Shown here: one piece after another, positions 8,386 to 20,470 of the stretch | Layout: the number at the start of each line of letters is the position of its first letter | How positions within the stretch are numbered: the stretch's first letter is position 1 | NCBI RefSeq assembly: GCF_017876625.1 | Contig: NZ_JAGIOH010000001.1 | Span: 3,865,501-3,929,500 of the forward strand | Length of the DNA: 64,000 bases | Source: Streptomyces syringium | GTDB taxonomy: Bacteria > Actinomycetota > Actinomycetes > Streptomycetales > Streptomycetaceae | Direction of reading: 5' to 3' | Translations under genes and position numbers: made by a program | The notes under the pieces: generated by a model | Database searches by the model: none | What the model was told of the DNA's origin: nothing | Seen by the model: the letters and a program-made list of their open reading frames with translations, nothing else

Positions 8386-9322
8386 GGACGAGGTCCTCCT
8401 TCCGGGGGGCGGCGGCGTCGAGCCGGGCGCGCGTCCTGTCGAGGTCGCGGGGCGCGGTGACGCAGACGACGGCGAGCTGGGGCAGTTGGCGCTTGAGGAT
8501 GCCCGCGAGGGTGCGGGCGGGCGGCAGACAGACCGTCACCTCGGGCGCGATCCTGCCGAGCGTGTCCAGGCACAGGTCCCAGCGCACCGGCCTGACCACC
8601 TGCTCGACGAGGCGGCGGCCGATGTCGTCCGGCTCGCTGACGACGGTGCCGTCGGCGTTCGACAGGAGCACCCCGGCCGGCCGCAGGAACGGGATCCGCT
8701 CGGCCGCCACCGCGACGGCCTGCCGCGCGGACTCCATGTACGGGGTGTGGAAGGCGCCCGCGACCGGGAGCGGCTTGACCGTGGCGGAGGGCGGCGGGGC
8801 GGCGGCGAGCCGCTCCAGGTCCGTCACGGCTCCGGCCGCGACGATCTGGCCGGGGCCGTTGAAGGTGGCCGCGTACAGGCCGAGTTCGGCGATGCGGTCG
8901 AGGACGGCCGCCTCGTCGCCGCCGACCACGGCCGCCATCGAGGTGGGGGCCTCGGCGCAGGCGGCGGCCATGGCCCGGCCCCGCACCGCGGCGAGGCGCA
9001 CGGCGTCGGCGGGGTCGAGCGCCCCGGCGTACACCGCTGCGGTCAGCTCCCCGACGGAGTGCCCGGCGGCCACCACCGGCCCGGCGCCCTCGGCCGAGCT
9101 GAGCGCCTCGTGGGCGAGGAGCCCGGCGGCGACCAGCAGCGGCTGGGCGTTTTCGGTACGGGCGATCTCGGCGGCCGGCGCCTTGCTGCCGAGGTGCGCG
9201 AGATCCACGTCGGCGGCCTCGGACCAGGCCCGCAGCCGCTCGGCGTGCGCCGGGTCGCGCAGCCAGCCGGCCAGCATGCCCGGGGTCTGGGAGCCCTGCC
9301 CCGGCACCACGAATGCGTACAT
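8372..9322 (-). CDS. FabD-like ACP S-malonyltransferase (trans-acting acyltransferase)
   Basis: The 316-residue acyltransferase opens with AFVVPGQGSQTPGM. It has the nucleophile motif GHSVGE (Ser89), the carboxylate-binding arginine in AVRGRAM (Arg114) and the histidine in GAFHTPYM (His192). Retention of the arginine favours malonyl-type rather than amino-acyl substrates. The ATG at 9322 is chosen because AAGGAGG lies just upstream; the frame is open to an earlier ATG without such a site. It is the first biosynthetic gene after the transporter pair. Together with the FabG-like protein and two carrier proteins it implies chain extension, yet no ketosynthase lies within the window. Confidence 0.88.
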   Translation of the reverse strand: MYAFVVPGQGSQTPGMLAGWLRDPAHAERLRAWSEAADVDLAHLGSKAPAAEIARTENAQPLLVAAGLLAHEALSSAEGAGPVVAAGHSVGELTAAVYAGALDPADAVRLAAVRGRAMAAACAEAPTSMAAVVGGDEAAVLDRIAELGLYAATFNGPGQIVAAGAVTDLERLAAAPPPSATVKPLPVAGAFHTPYMESARQAVAVAAERIPFLRPAGVLLSNADGTVVSEPDDIGRRLVEQVVRPVRWDLCLDTLGRIAPEVTVCLPPARTLAGILKRQLPQLAVVCVTAPRDLDRTRARLDAAAPRKEDLVHAGV

Positions 9323-9390
9323 GAGTTCGAACCTCCTTGTGTCAGGTGTCATCGACCGGTGCGGGGGCCCGGTGTCGGGGAACGGGAAGG

Positions 9391-9430
9391 GCGAAGAGGG
9401 GGCGAAGAGGGGCGAAGAGGGGCGAAGAGG
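9391..9430. repeat. four tandem copies of a 10-bp unit (GCGAAGAGGG)
   Basis: Four near-perfect copies of ggcgaagagg lie in the 180-bp gap between the transporter permease and the acyltransferase gene. The rest of that gap (9323-9502) holds no open frame with a start and ribosome site. It has one 9-bp inverted repeat (gtccggcgg at 9443-9451 and ccgccggac at 9489-9497). The stretch may be a partial transcription stop between exporter and biosynthetic genes, or simply slippage-prone spacer. Confidence 0.8.
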
Positions 9431-9502
9431 GGGGTGAGGCCGGTCCGGCGGATCCTCGTGGATCAGCGAGCGCGTGAGCCGCGAAGAGCCGCCGGACAGG
9501 CG

Positions 9503-10294
9503 CTAGTTGCGGCCGGTGCTCTTGCGGAACCGGCGGACGGCCATGAAGGAGAAGGCCGCGAACCAGGCGACGGTGTTGACCACGGCCATCGCGAGGCTGG
9601 AGTGCTCGCCGCTGAAGGAGTAGCCCTCGGTCAGGCTGTAGCGGGCGAGCGTGGAGACGCCGAACATCGGCGAGTAGCGGGAGATCTCCAGCATGGTCCC
9701 GGACAGCGGGATGAAGAGGTTGCCGAGGAACGCGAGCGCCGTCATGGTCAGGCCCGGCATGTGCATCACGGTCTCGGGCTTGAGGGCGAGCCCCAGTGTG
9801 ATGCCGAGCGCGGCGAAGACGGCGGCGCCGAGCCACGCCACCAGCAGCGACGTCACCCACACCGTGGCGGTGGCCTCCACGCCGGTGAACGCGCCGAGCA
9901 CGCCGACGATACTCACGGGCACCGCCGCCATCAGCACGGAGCACAGCACCTTCACGAAGAGGTAGCCGGGCGGCGCGAGCGGGGTGAGCGCCATCGTGCG
10001 CATCCAGCCGGACGCCTTCTCCACGGAGATGGTGGCCGCGGAGCTGACGGCCGCGGTCGCCGCTCCGTACACGGCGATGCCGGTCATCATCCAGGCCGCG
10101 AAGTTGCCGTGCGGCAGCGTGGCCTGATCGGGCGCGGTGCGGAACAGCGCCAGGTACAGCACGGCCGGCAGCAGCAGCGTGAAGATCGTGGTCTGCCGGT
10201 TGAAGCGGCGGCGCAGTTCGTAGCCGATGAAGACGGCGTTGACGCCGCTGAACGGCGAGGTCCGTGCCCCGTGGGTGGTGGAGGCGGCGCTCAT
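9503..10294 (-). CDS. ABC-2 type transporter permease
   Basis: The 263-residue polytopic protein has about six hydrophobic segments (for example FTLLLPAVLYLALF, WMMTGIAVYGAATAAVSS, VWVTSLLVAWLGAAVFAAL and VVNTVAWFAAFSFMAV), as in the ABC-2 (DrrB-type) exporter family. It starts at ATG 10294, overlapping the ATPase stop by 4 bp, so the two form a two-gene exporter. Being first in the operon with biosynthetic genes behind it, it probably secretes the product or gives self-protection (inference). Confidence 0.9.
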   Translation of the reverse strand: MSAASTTHGARTSPFSGVNAVFIGYELRRRFNRQTTIFTLLLPAVLYLALFRTAPDQATLPHGNFAAWMMTGIAVYGAATAAVSSAATISVEKASGWMRTMALTPLAPPGYLFVKVLCSVLMAAVPVSIVGVLGAFTGVEATATVWVTSLLVAWLGAAVFAALGITLGLALKPETVMHMPGLTMTALAFLGNLFIPLSGTMLEISRYSPMFGVSTLARYSLTEGYSFSGEHSSLAMAVVNTVAWFAAFSFMAVRRFRKSTGRN

Positions 10295-11250
10295 CGGGTG
10301 CCCTCCTCGACGGTACGGCTCTGGTGGGTGATGGTCATGAAGGCCTCTTCGAGGCTGCGCGGGGTGACCTCGATCTCGGCGGCGGAGGTCCGCTCGACCA
10401 GCAGGCGCAGCAGCGCGTCGGAGTCGGTGGTGTCGAAGTGGTACCGGCCGCCGCGCAGCGCGCACGACCGCACCAGCGGTGACTGGGCGAGGGCGGTGGC
10501 GGTCGGCTCGTCGATCCGCGCCGACACCGTGCGCCCGCTGAGCGCGGACCGCACCTCGGACACCGATCCGTCGGCGACGACGCGACCGCGGTCGATCATC
10601 ACCACCCGGTCGGCGAACCGGTCCGCCTCCTCCATGTAGTGCGTGGCGAACATGACCGTCATCCCGCGCCCGGCGTCCTCGCGGACCGTGGCCCAGAAAT
10701 CCCGGCGTGCGACGACGTCCATGCCGGCCGTCGGCTCGTCGAGGACCAGCAGCTCGGGCCCGGAGAGCAGGGCGAGGGCGAACCGCAGCCGCTGCTGCTC
10801 ACCGCCGGAGCACTCCACGACGCGGCGGCCGCGCAGCCCGTCGAGTCCGGCCCGCACCAGCACCGCGTCCGCGTCGGAGCCCGGGTGCAGCGAACCGAGC
10901 ATCCGCACGGTGGCCTCGACGGTCAGATCGGGCAGCAGCCCGCCCGTCTGGAGCACCGCGGCGACCTGCCCGGAGCGCACCGCCTGCTGCGGCTCGCGCC
11001 CGAACAGCTCCACCGAGCCCTCGTCGGGCCGGGTCAGCCCGAGCAGCATGTCGATGGTGGTCGTCTTGCCGGCGCCGTTCGGTCCGAGGAACGCCACGAT
11101 CTCGCCGCGCCGGATGCGCAGATCGATGCCGTCGACGGCGCTGAAACGTTCTCCCTTGGCATCGGTGAACCGCTTCACGACCGAGCTGAGCCGGACGGCA
11201 TCCGGGGACGTCACCTCCTCGGACACCGGGCGCGAACGGGCTGTGATCAT
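10291..11250 (-). CDS. ABC transporter ATP-binding protein (DrrA-type)
   Basis: The 319-residue ATPase shows Walker A GPNGAGKTTT, the Q-loop AAVLQTGGLLPDLT, the signature CSGGEQQRLR, Walker B LLVLDEPTAGMD and the H-loop ATHYMEEADR. A C-terminal extension follows, as in DrrA/CcmA drug exporters. The start ATG (11248-11250) has TGAGGA 6 nt upstream. This is the promoter-proximal gene of the left operon, and everything from here to position 1 runs in the same direction with overlaps or short gaps. The 222 bp upstream to tRNA-Ala holds the presumed promoter and phased repeats. Confidence 0.93.
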   Translation of the reverse strand: MITARSRPVSEEVTSPDAVRLSSVVKRFTDAKGERFSAVDGIDLRIRRGEIVAFLGPNGAGKTTTIDMLLGLTRPDEGSVELFGREPQQAVRSGQVAAVLQTGGLLPDLTVEATVRMLGSLHPGSDADAVLVRAGLDGLRGRRVVECSGGEQQRLRFALALLSGPELLVLDEPTAGMDVVARRDFWATVREDAGRGMTVMFATHYMEEADRFADRVVMIDRGRVVADGSVSEVRSALSGRTVSARIDEPTATALAQSPLVRSCALRGGRYHFDTTDSDALLRLLVERTSAAEIEVTPRSLEEAFMTITHQSRTVEEGTR

Positions 11251-11375
11251 TTCGAGTCCTCACCATTCCAACGGGGTTGCCTGGCGAGAACCACTCTTCC
11301 CGGGCCGTCTATCGGCCCCTGCCCGGCCGGCTATCCGGCGGCTATCGGGGCGCGGAGGCCGTCTCCCTGGCCGAT

Positions 11376-11404
11376 GGGCCCACGAGGGGCCCACGCTGGG
11401 CCCG
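11376..11404 (-). promoter_or_regulatory. three GGGCCC(A) direct repeats at 11-bp spacing upstream of the accessory operon
   Basis: The heptamers gggccca, gggccca and gggcccg start at 11376, 11387 and 11398, exactly one helical turn apart. They lie about 125-155 bp before the ATPase start. SARP-type activators of Streptomyces antibiotic clusters bind heptamer direct repeats with this 11-bp period. No convincing -10 box is placed correctly behind them, and no SARP gene is in the window, so the assignment is tentative. A second motif, CGATAG, recurs nearer the gene. Confidence 0.4.
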
Positions 11405-11432
11405 ACAGCACGCCGAAAACGGCACAAAAAGA

Positions 11433-11463
11433 CCCCCTGGCCGCGTTTCCGCAGGCCAGGGGG
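11433..11463 (-). terminator. rho-independent terminator of tRNA-Ala
   Basis: Perfect 10-bp stem (ccccctggcc at 11433-11442, ggccaggggg at 11454-11463) with an 11-nt loop. On the minus strand it is followed by TCTTTTT. It lies 9 bp beyond the 3' end of the tRNA. Confidence 0.88.
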
Positions 11464-11472
11464 TTTATCGAG

Positions 11473-11545
11473 TGGAGCCTAGGAGAGTCGAACTCCTGAC
11501 ATCCGCCATGCAAAGACGGCGCTCTACCAACTGAGCTAAGGCCCC
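11473..11545 (-). tRNA. tRNA-Ala (anticodon UGC)
   Basis: A 73-nt cloverleaf runs from GGGGCCTTAGCTCAG at the 5' end through the anticodon loop with TGC and the T-arm GTTCGACTC, to the discriminator A. The acceptor stem GGGGCCT pairs with AGGCTCC with one G-U. No CCA is encoded (next bases CTC), so it depends on a CCA-adding enzyme such as the one at 44711. It separates the accessory operon from the conserved core genes. Confidence 0.96.
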
Positions 11546-11664
11546 TTCGCCGATCAGGATACCCGGTGCCGGCGCTCTTTCCCGACCGGGTATCGCCGGG
11601 GCCTACCGGTCTCCGTAGGATGCACCGCAAGATTCGCGGCAGCGAAGCGAAGGGGAGAGCGCAG

Positions 11665-12210
11665 ATGGACGCAGCACAGCAGGAAGCCACCGCCCGTGCA
11701 CGGGAGCTACAGCGCAGCTGGTACGGGGAGCCTTTGGGGGCGCTCTTCCGCCGTCTCATCGACGATCTCGGCCTGAACCAGGCCCGCCTCGCGTCCGTCC
11801 TCGGCCTGTCCGCGCCCATGCTCTCGCAGCTGATGAGCGGTCAGCGGGCGAAGATCGGCAACCCCGCGGTGGTCCAGCGGGTGCAGGCGCTGCAGGAGCT
11901 CTCCAGCCAGGTCGCGGACGGCAGCGTGAGCGCCGCCGAGGCCGCCGAGCGCATGGAGGAGGTCAAGAAGACCTCCGGCGGATCGGTCCTCAACTCCACC
12001 CAGACGACGGCCAGCAGCGGTGCGCCGACCGTCCGCCGGGTGGTGCGCGAGATCCAGTCGCTGCTGCGCTCCGTGGCCGGCGCCGGGGACATCATCGACG
12101 CCGCCGGCACGCTCGCCCCCACCCACCCCGAACTCGCCGAGTTCCTCCGCGTCTACGGCGCGGGACGGACCGCCGAAGCCGTCGCCCACTACGAGGCCCA
12201 CCAGAGCTGA
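11665..12210 (+). CDS. helix-turn-helix DNA-binding protein
   Basis: The 181-residue protein has a lambda-repressor-like HTH at about residues 30-60 (LNQARLASVLGLSAPMLSQLMSGQRAKIGN). A variable linker follows, then a conserved C-terminal part (VRREIQSLLRSVAGAGDIIDAAGTL). The ATG at 11665 has GGGGAG upstream and gives the length expected; the frame is open further 5' but runs into the tRNA region. Such a gene next to a Ser/Thr kinase is conserved near gyrA in Streptomyces. Its target genes are unknown. It is 51 bp upstream of the kinase, probably one transcript. Confidence 0.85.
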   Translation: MDAAQQEATARARELQRSWYGEPLGALFRRLIDDLGLNQARLASVLGLSAPMLSQLMSGQRAKIGNPAVVQRVQALQELSSQVADGSVSAAEAAERMEEVKKTSGGSVLNSTQTTASSGAPTVRRVVREIQSLLRSVAGAGDIIDAAGTLAPTHPELAEFLRVYGAGRTAEAVAHYEAHQS

Positions 12211-12261
12211 CCGTGCCGGGGGTGGGACCGATCGGGGCTGGGGCGGGGGCGAAACGGCGCG

Positions 12262-13563
12262 ATGGGTGAGGTCTTCGCCGGTCGGTACGAGCTGGTGGAC
12301 CCGATCGGACGCGGCGGTGTGGGGGCCGTGTGGCGGGCGTGGGACCAGCGACGACGGCGGTATGTGGCGGCGAAGGTACTTCAGCAGAGCGACGCCCACA
12401 CGCTGCTGAGATTCGTCCGGGAACAGGCGCTGCGGATCGACCATCCCCATGTGCTGGCGCCGATGAGCTGGGCGGCGGACGACGACAAGGTGCTGTTCAC
12501 CATGGACGTGGTGAGCGGTGGCTCGCTCGCCCATCTCATCGGTGATTACGGCCCGTTGCCGCCGCGGTTCGTGTGCGTACTGCTCGACCAATTGCTGTCC
12601 GGGCTGACGGCGGTGCACGCGGAGGGCGTGGTGCACCGGGACATCAAACCGGCCAATATCCTCCTGGAGGCGACCGGGACGGGACGTCCGCATTTGCGGC
12701 TCTCCGATTTCGGGATCGCCATGCGCAAGGGTGAGCCGCGGCTGACGGACACCAACTATGTGATGGGCACGCCCGGTTACTTCGCGCCGGAGCAAATGCT
12801 CGGCGAGGAGCCGGATTTCCCGGCCGACCTCTTCGCCGTCGGCCTGGTGACCCTGTATCTCATCACGGGCCGCAAACCCGACGCCGAGGCGCTCGTACGA
12901 CGCTTCACCGAGCACGGCACGCCGAACGCGCCCGAGGACGTGCCGGAGCCGCTCTGGCAGGTGGTCGCGAATCTGCTGCAACCCGATCCGTACGCGCGCT
13001 TCCGCACCGCCACGGGGGCCCGGAAGGCCCTCGCGGCCGCGGTGGAGCTGCTGCCCGAACCCGGACCCGACGAAGAGCCCATCGAGGTCTTCGACCAGCT
13101 CGGCCCGCTGCCGCCGGGCTTCGGCCCGAACGGGCCCTGCCCGGGCCGGGATCCGGCCCCCGACGCCGACGGGGAAGGACCCGCGGCAGCCCCTGCGGAG
13201 CCCGATCCGGAATCCGGTGCGGAGGCCGGTCCGGAAGCCAGGCAGGAATCCGGCCCGGGCCCCGGCGCGGGATCGGATGCGGCATCCCGGCCGCAGCCCC
13301 TTTCCGAGCCCCGCTCGGAGCCGCGCCCCGCGGCCCTGGCGCCCCCTCCGCCCGCCTATCCCCCCACCCGGCCCTACACCGCCCCGCAGCCGCTCCCGCG
13401 GCCCGTTCCCCCGCCTGCCGGCCGCCCCGGCGGCGGGGCGGCCCCCGCACCCGCAGCAGGGCGGCCGAAGCGATCGGGACCGCCCCCGAAGGTGGCGGTC
13501 CCGGTGGTGGTCTTCGCGCTGCTCTGCCTGGCGGTCGGCATCTGGGCGCTCATGGTCAGCTGA
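12262..13563 (+). CDS. membrane-anchored serine/threonine protein kinase
   Basis: The 433-residue Hanks-type kinase has a glycine loop (IGRGGVGAVW), the ATP lysine in VAAKVL, the catalytic loop VHRDIKPANILL, the magnesium motif SDFGIA and the activation end MGTPGYFAPEQ. The kinase domain takes about residues 1-265. A long Pro/Ala/Glu-rich linker follows (about 270-400), then a single C-terminal membrane segment (VAVPVVVFALLCLAVGIWALMVS) with almost nothing outside. There are no PASTA repeats, so it is not PknB. All catalytic residues are present, so activity is expected. Substrates are unknown. Confidence 0.92.
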   Translation: MGEVFAGRYELVDPIGRGGVGAVWRAWDQRRRRYVAAKVLQQSDAHTLLRFVREQALRIDHPHVLAPMSWAADDDKVLFTMDVVSGGSLAHLIGDYGPLPPRFVCVLLDQLLSGLTAVHAEGVVHRDIKPANILLEATGTGRPHLRLSDFGIAMRKGEPRLTDTNYVMGTPGYFAPEQMLGEEPDFPADLFAVGLVTLYLITGRKPDAEALVRRFTEHGTPNAPEDVPEPLWQVVANLLQPDPYARFRTATGARKALAAAVELLPEPGPDEEPIEVFDQLGPLPPGFGPNGPCPGRDPAPDADGEGPAAAPAEPDPESGAEAGPEARQESGPGPGAGSDAASRPQPLSEPRSEPRPAALAPPPPAYPPTRPYTAPQPLPRPVPPPAGRPGGGAAPAPAAGRPKRSGPPPKVAVPVVVFALLCLAVGIWALMVS

Positions 13564-13631
13564 TTCACTTTCGCAATCATTTTATTTGCGATAGCGAATA
13601 TCTGGCGGGTCGCGGGGAGGACGGCGAAAGA

Positions 13632-13669
13632 CAACGGGGCCCGGCCGCTTCAGCGGCCGGGCCCCGTTG
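13632..13669. terminator. bidirectional hairpin between kinase and DLW-39 genes
   Basis: Perfect 18-bp inverted repeat (13632-13649 and 13652-13669, core cggggcccggccgct) with a 2-nt loop. It lies between the convergent kinase (+) and DLW-39 (-) genes. Confidence 0.8.
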
Positions 13670-13683
13670 AGGACTCGTTTGTC

Positions 13684-13818
13684 TCACACACCCGAACCTG
13701 CGGGCACGGAGTCGGTCGCCTCCGTCCACAGATCCTGCTCGGCGCGATCCGCCTGGATCTGGCGGTACACGAGGAGTCCGCCGATGGCGGCCAGTGCGAC
13801 CAGGAGCAGCTTCTTCAC
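13684..13818 (-). CDS. DLW-39 family small membrane protein
   Basis: A 44-residue protein starts at GTG 13818 with a GAGG site upstream. It is one hydrophobic N-terminal segment (KKLLLVALAAIGGLLVYRQI) followed by a charged tail containing the invariant Asp-Leu-Trp. This tiny protein is conserved near gyrA in actinomycetes and annotated as DLW-39; its function is not known. An upstream extension of the frame to 13968 lacks a ribosome site. Confidence 0.85.
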   Translation of the reverse strand: MKKLLLVALAAIGGLLVYRQIQADRAEQDLWTEATDSVPAGSGV

Positions 13819-13988
13819 CGCGCGACCTCGTCTTTCCTTGACGTAAGGGGACCTCTGGGGGCCGATGATACACACCGGCCGATACCGATCGGTTACCTGT
13901 GCCGAAGCCTTGCCGGGTCCGTTGTGACCTGAAACACCATCCCCCGCACCGGGGCCGGACGGCCTCAACTCCCCCTCCGGGGAAAACA

Positions 13989-14026
13989 GATCGGCCCGGG
14001 CGGAGAATTCTCCGTCCGGGCCGATC
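13989..14026 (-). terminator. rho-independent terminator of tRNA-Ile
   Basis: A 19-bp stem with one G-U (gatcggcccgggcggagaa against 14008-14026) and essentially no loop is followed on the minus strand by TGTTTTCC. It sits directly behind the tRNA. Confidence 0.82.
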
Positions 14027-14033
14027 GTGCCGG

Positions 14034-14107
14034 TGGGGCTAACAGGACTTGAACCTGTGGCCTCTTCCTTATCAGGGAAGCGCTCTAACCGTCTGAGCTA
14101 TAGCCCC
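14034..14107 (-). tRNA. tRNA-Ile (anticodon GAU)
   Basis: A 74-nt cloverleaf starts GGGGCTATAGCTCAG, has anticodon GAT in CTGATAAGG, T-arm GTTCAAGTC and a perfectly paired acceptor stem (GGGGCTA/TAGCCCC). The 3' CCA is not encoded. This tRNA lies just downstream of the DUF3566 and gyrase genes, as in other Streptomyces. Confidence 0.96.
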
Positions 14108-14178
14108 GCGCTGCACCGAAAGATTAGCGCACCTTGGGCCCAGTCCCAAAATCGGCCGGGCCCAGGTCCGGGCGGACG

Positions 14179-15210
14179 TTATTCGTCGTCCGCGAGCGTC
14201 AGCTCCACGCCGCCGACGAAGCCGGCGGAGAGGTTGTAGATAAAGGCGCCCAGCGTCGCCAGGGCGGTCGCCAGGACCACGTTGATGACCGCGATCACGG
14301 AGGTGAAGAGCAGGACGCGAGGCAGCGACAGGAAGGACTGGAGGTCGAAGCCGCCGCCCTCGCTGGAGTCCGTGGCGTCGCTGATCGTGCCGCCGACGGC
14401 CGAGAAGACGCCCATGGCGTCCATGACGCCCCACAGCACCCCGGCCGCCACGATCGTGCAGATGCCCAGCGCGATCGAGAGCAGGAAGCTGACCTTCATC
14501 ACCGACCACGGGTCGGCCTTGGCCACCCGCAGCCGTGCCTTGCGCGTACGCGGCGCCGGACGGGGCGCGGAGCGCTGCTGCGGCACCGAAGCGCCGGCCT
14601 GCGGCCCGGCGGGCCGCTCGGCCTTCACAGCGGCTCTGGCGGCCTTGCCGGCGCCCTTGGGGGCGGCGCCCCGGGAAGCGGAGCCCTTGGGGGCCGGCGC
14701 GGCCCCTTCGGAGCCCGCAGCGGCGCCCGGGGCAGAAGCGGAAGCAGAAACGGAAGCAGAAGCAGAACGCTCCGCGGGAGGCTCGTAGGCCTTCGGCGGG
14801 TGGTAGGGCTTCGGCTCCTTGGTGTCCGTCACAGGGCCCCCCTCGGCCTCGGCGATGGTGCCGCCCTCGGCAGCAGGCGTCTCCCCGGCCTTGGCGGCGG
14901 TGCCGGCGTCCTTGGCAGCGGTGTCAGCGGTGGTGTCAGCAGGCTTGGTGGCCGCTTCGGCACCCTTGCTCGCGGCCTCGGCGGCGTCGGCACCCTTCTT
15001 GGCCGCGGCATCAGCGCCCTTGGGGGCGGTGTCAGCCCCCTTGGCCGCGGTGCTCGCGTCCTTGGGGGCGGGGACGGTCTTGCCCTTGGCCCCGGAGGTT
15101 TCCGCGGATACGCCGGAGCCACGGGCGCCGGCTTTATCGGTTGCGGGTCCGGCGGGACTGCGCCGCTTGGCACCCGCACCGCCTGCCGCGGCGCCCGTGG
15201 CTCGACTCAC
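14179..15210 (-). CDS. DUF3566 transmembrane protein
   Basis: The 343-residue protein has two parts. Residues 1-225 are low-complexity Ala/Lys/Gly/Pro-rich with imperfect repeats of 'KGADAA'. Residues 225-343 form the DUF3566 domain with two membrane segments (VSFLLSIALGICTIVAAGVLW and VLLFTSVIAVINVVLATALATLGAFIYN). It begins at GTG 15210, 3 bp after the gyrA stop, so it is co-transcribed with gyrase. This linkage is conserved across actinobacteria, but function is not established. Confidence 0.9.
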   Translation of the reverse strand: MSRATGAAAGGAGAKRRSPAGPATDKAGARGSGVSAETSGAKGKTVPAPKDASTAAKGADTAPKGADAAAKKGADAAEAASKGAEAATKPADTTADTAAKDAGTAAKAGETPAAEGGTIAEAEGGPVTDTKEPKPYHPPKAYEPPAERSASASVSASASAPGAAAGSEGAAPAPKGSASRGAAPKGAGKAARAAVKAERPAGPQAGASVPQQRSAPRPAPRTRKARLRVAKADPWSVMKVSFLLSIALGICTIVAAGVLWGVMDAMGVFSAVGGTISDATDSSEGGGFDLQSFLSLPRVLLFTSVIAVINVVLATALATLGAFIYNLSAGFVGGVELTLADDE

Positions 15211-15213
15211 GAA

Positions 15214-17859
<2,646 letters not shown>

Positions 17860-17910
17860 TGCTGTTCAAAGTCCTTTCGCGCTGCGGCTGTTTCTCGTGG
17901 GCCGACAGGC

Positions 17911-19935
<2,025 letters not shown>

Positions 19936-20470
19936 GAAGCGCCCTTTCTGGCACAGCACAGGCCTTCCCCTGCCTGCGGCGGGGAGACCCCACCCTGGGC
20001 AGGCAGGAGAGGCTGCGTCGTTCTGCGTTGGTCGGCATGTCCCGCGAGCCGGCGGGATTGCTACCAGTCTACCGGTAGCGCTGACATGAATGGGGGTTTG
20101 GCGGTGCCTGAGTCCGCATGTGCCGCCCTGAACCGGCATCAGCCGACTCCCTATATGGGCCCTGGGGCTCCAAGAGGCTCACGGCGGCACTCAGCGCTTC
20201 CGAGTGTCAACCACCCGCTACCGTGAGCGCAGTCTCAGGTGGGGGTGCGGCGGTTGGGCCGTGGACCGGCGGGGACGGCATCCCCTGGACACCGCTCGTC
20301 CCGCCCGATATCAGGGGCCTCAAGCGTCAACGCGGACGTCAATGCGGCTCGCCGCCCCACCCGTCCGGGCGGCGGCGGTCGGCGGCTGGAATCCAGCGGG
20401 TCCGGCAGTGGCCGGACAGGGGTTCGGCAGCGGTTCGGCTGCGGTTCGACGGGTCCCGTCAGCGGTCCGG
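19936..20470. other. intergenic region upstream of gyrB
   Basis: About 535 bp between gyrB and the DUF721 gene, without a convincing gene on either strand. On the minus strand a TAGACT -10-like hexamer (20066-20071) lies next to a short inverted repeat (ctaccggtag at 20070-20079), and an isolated TTGACA is at 20205-20210, but neither forms a correctly spaced pair. The gyrB promoter, expected to be supercoiling-sensitive, should lie here. Confidence 0.5.

Noticed and set aside
4903..8460. Long plus-strand frame opposite the LanB-like, aminotransferase and ligase genes
   Set aside because: Antisense shadow with Arg/Gly-rich composition and no recognisable motif; the minus-strand genes have full family motifs.
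9391..9430. CRISPR-like or iteron array
   Set aside because: 10-bp units without spacers; too short and no associated cas or replication genes.
1..11250. A staphyloferrin B-type siderophore cluster, because of SbnA and SbnB
   Set aside because: No NIS (IucA/IucC) synthetases, decarboxylase or iron-siderophore uptake genes are visible. SbnAB alone only indicates diaminopropionate supply.
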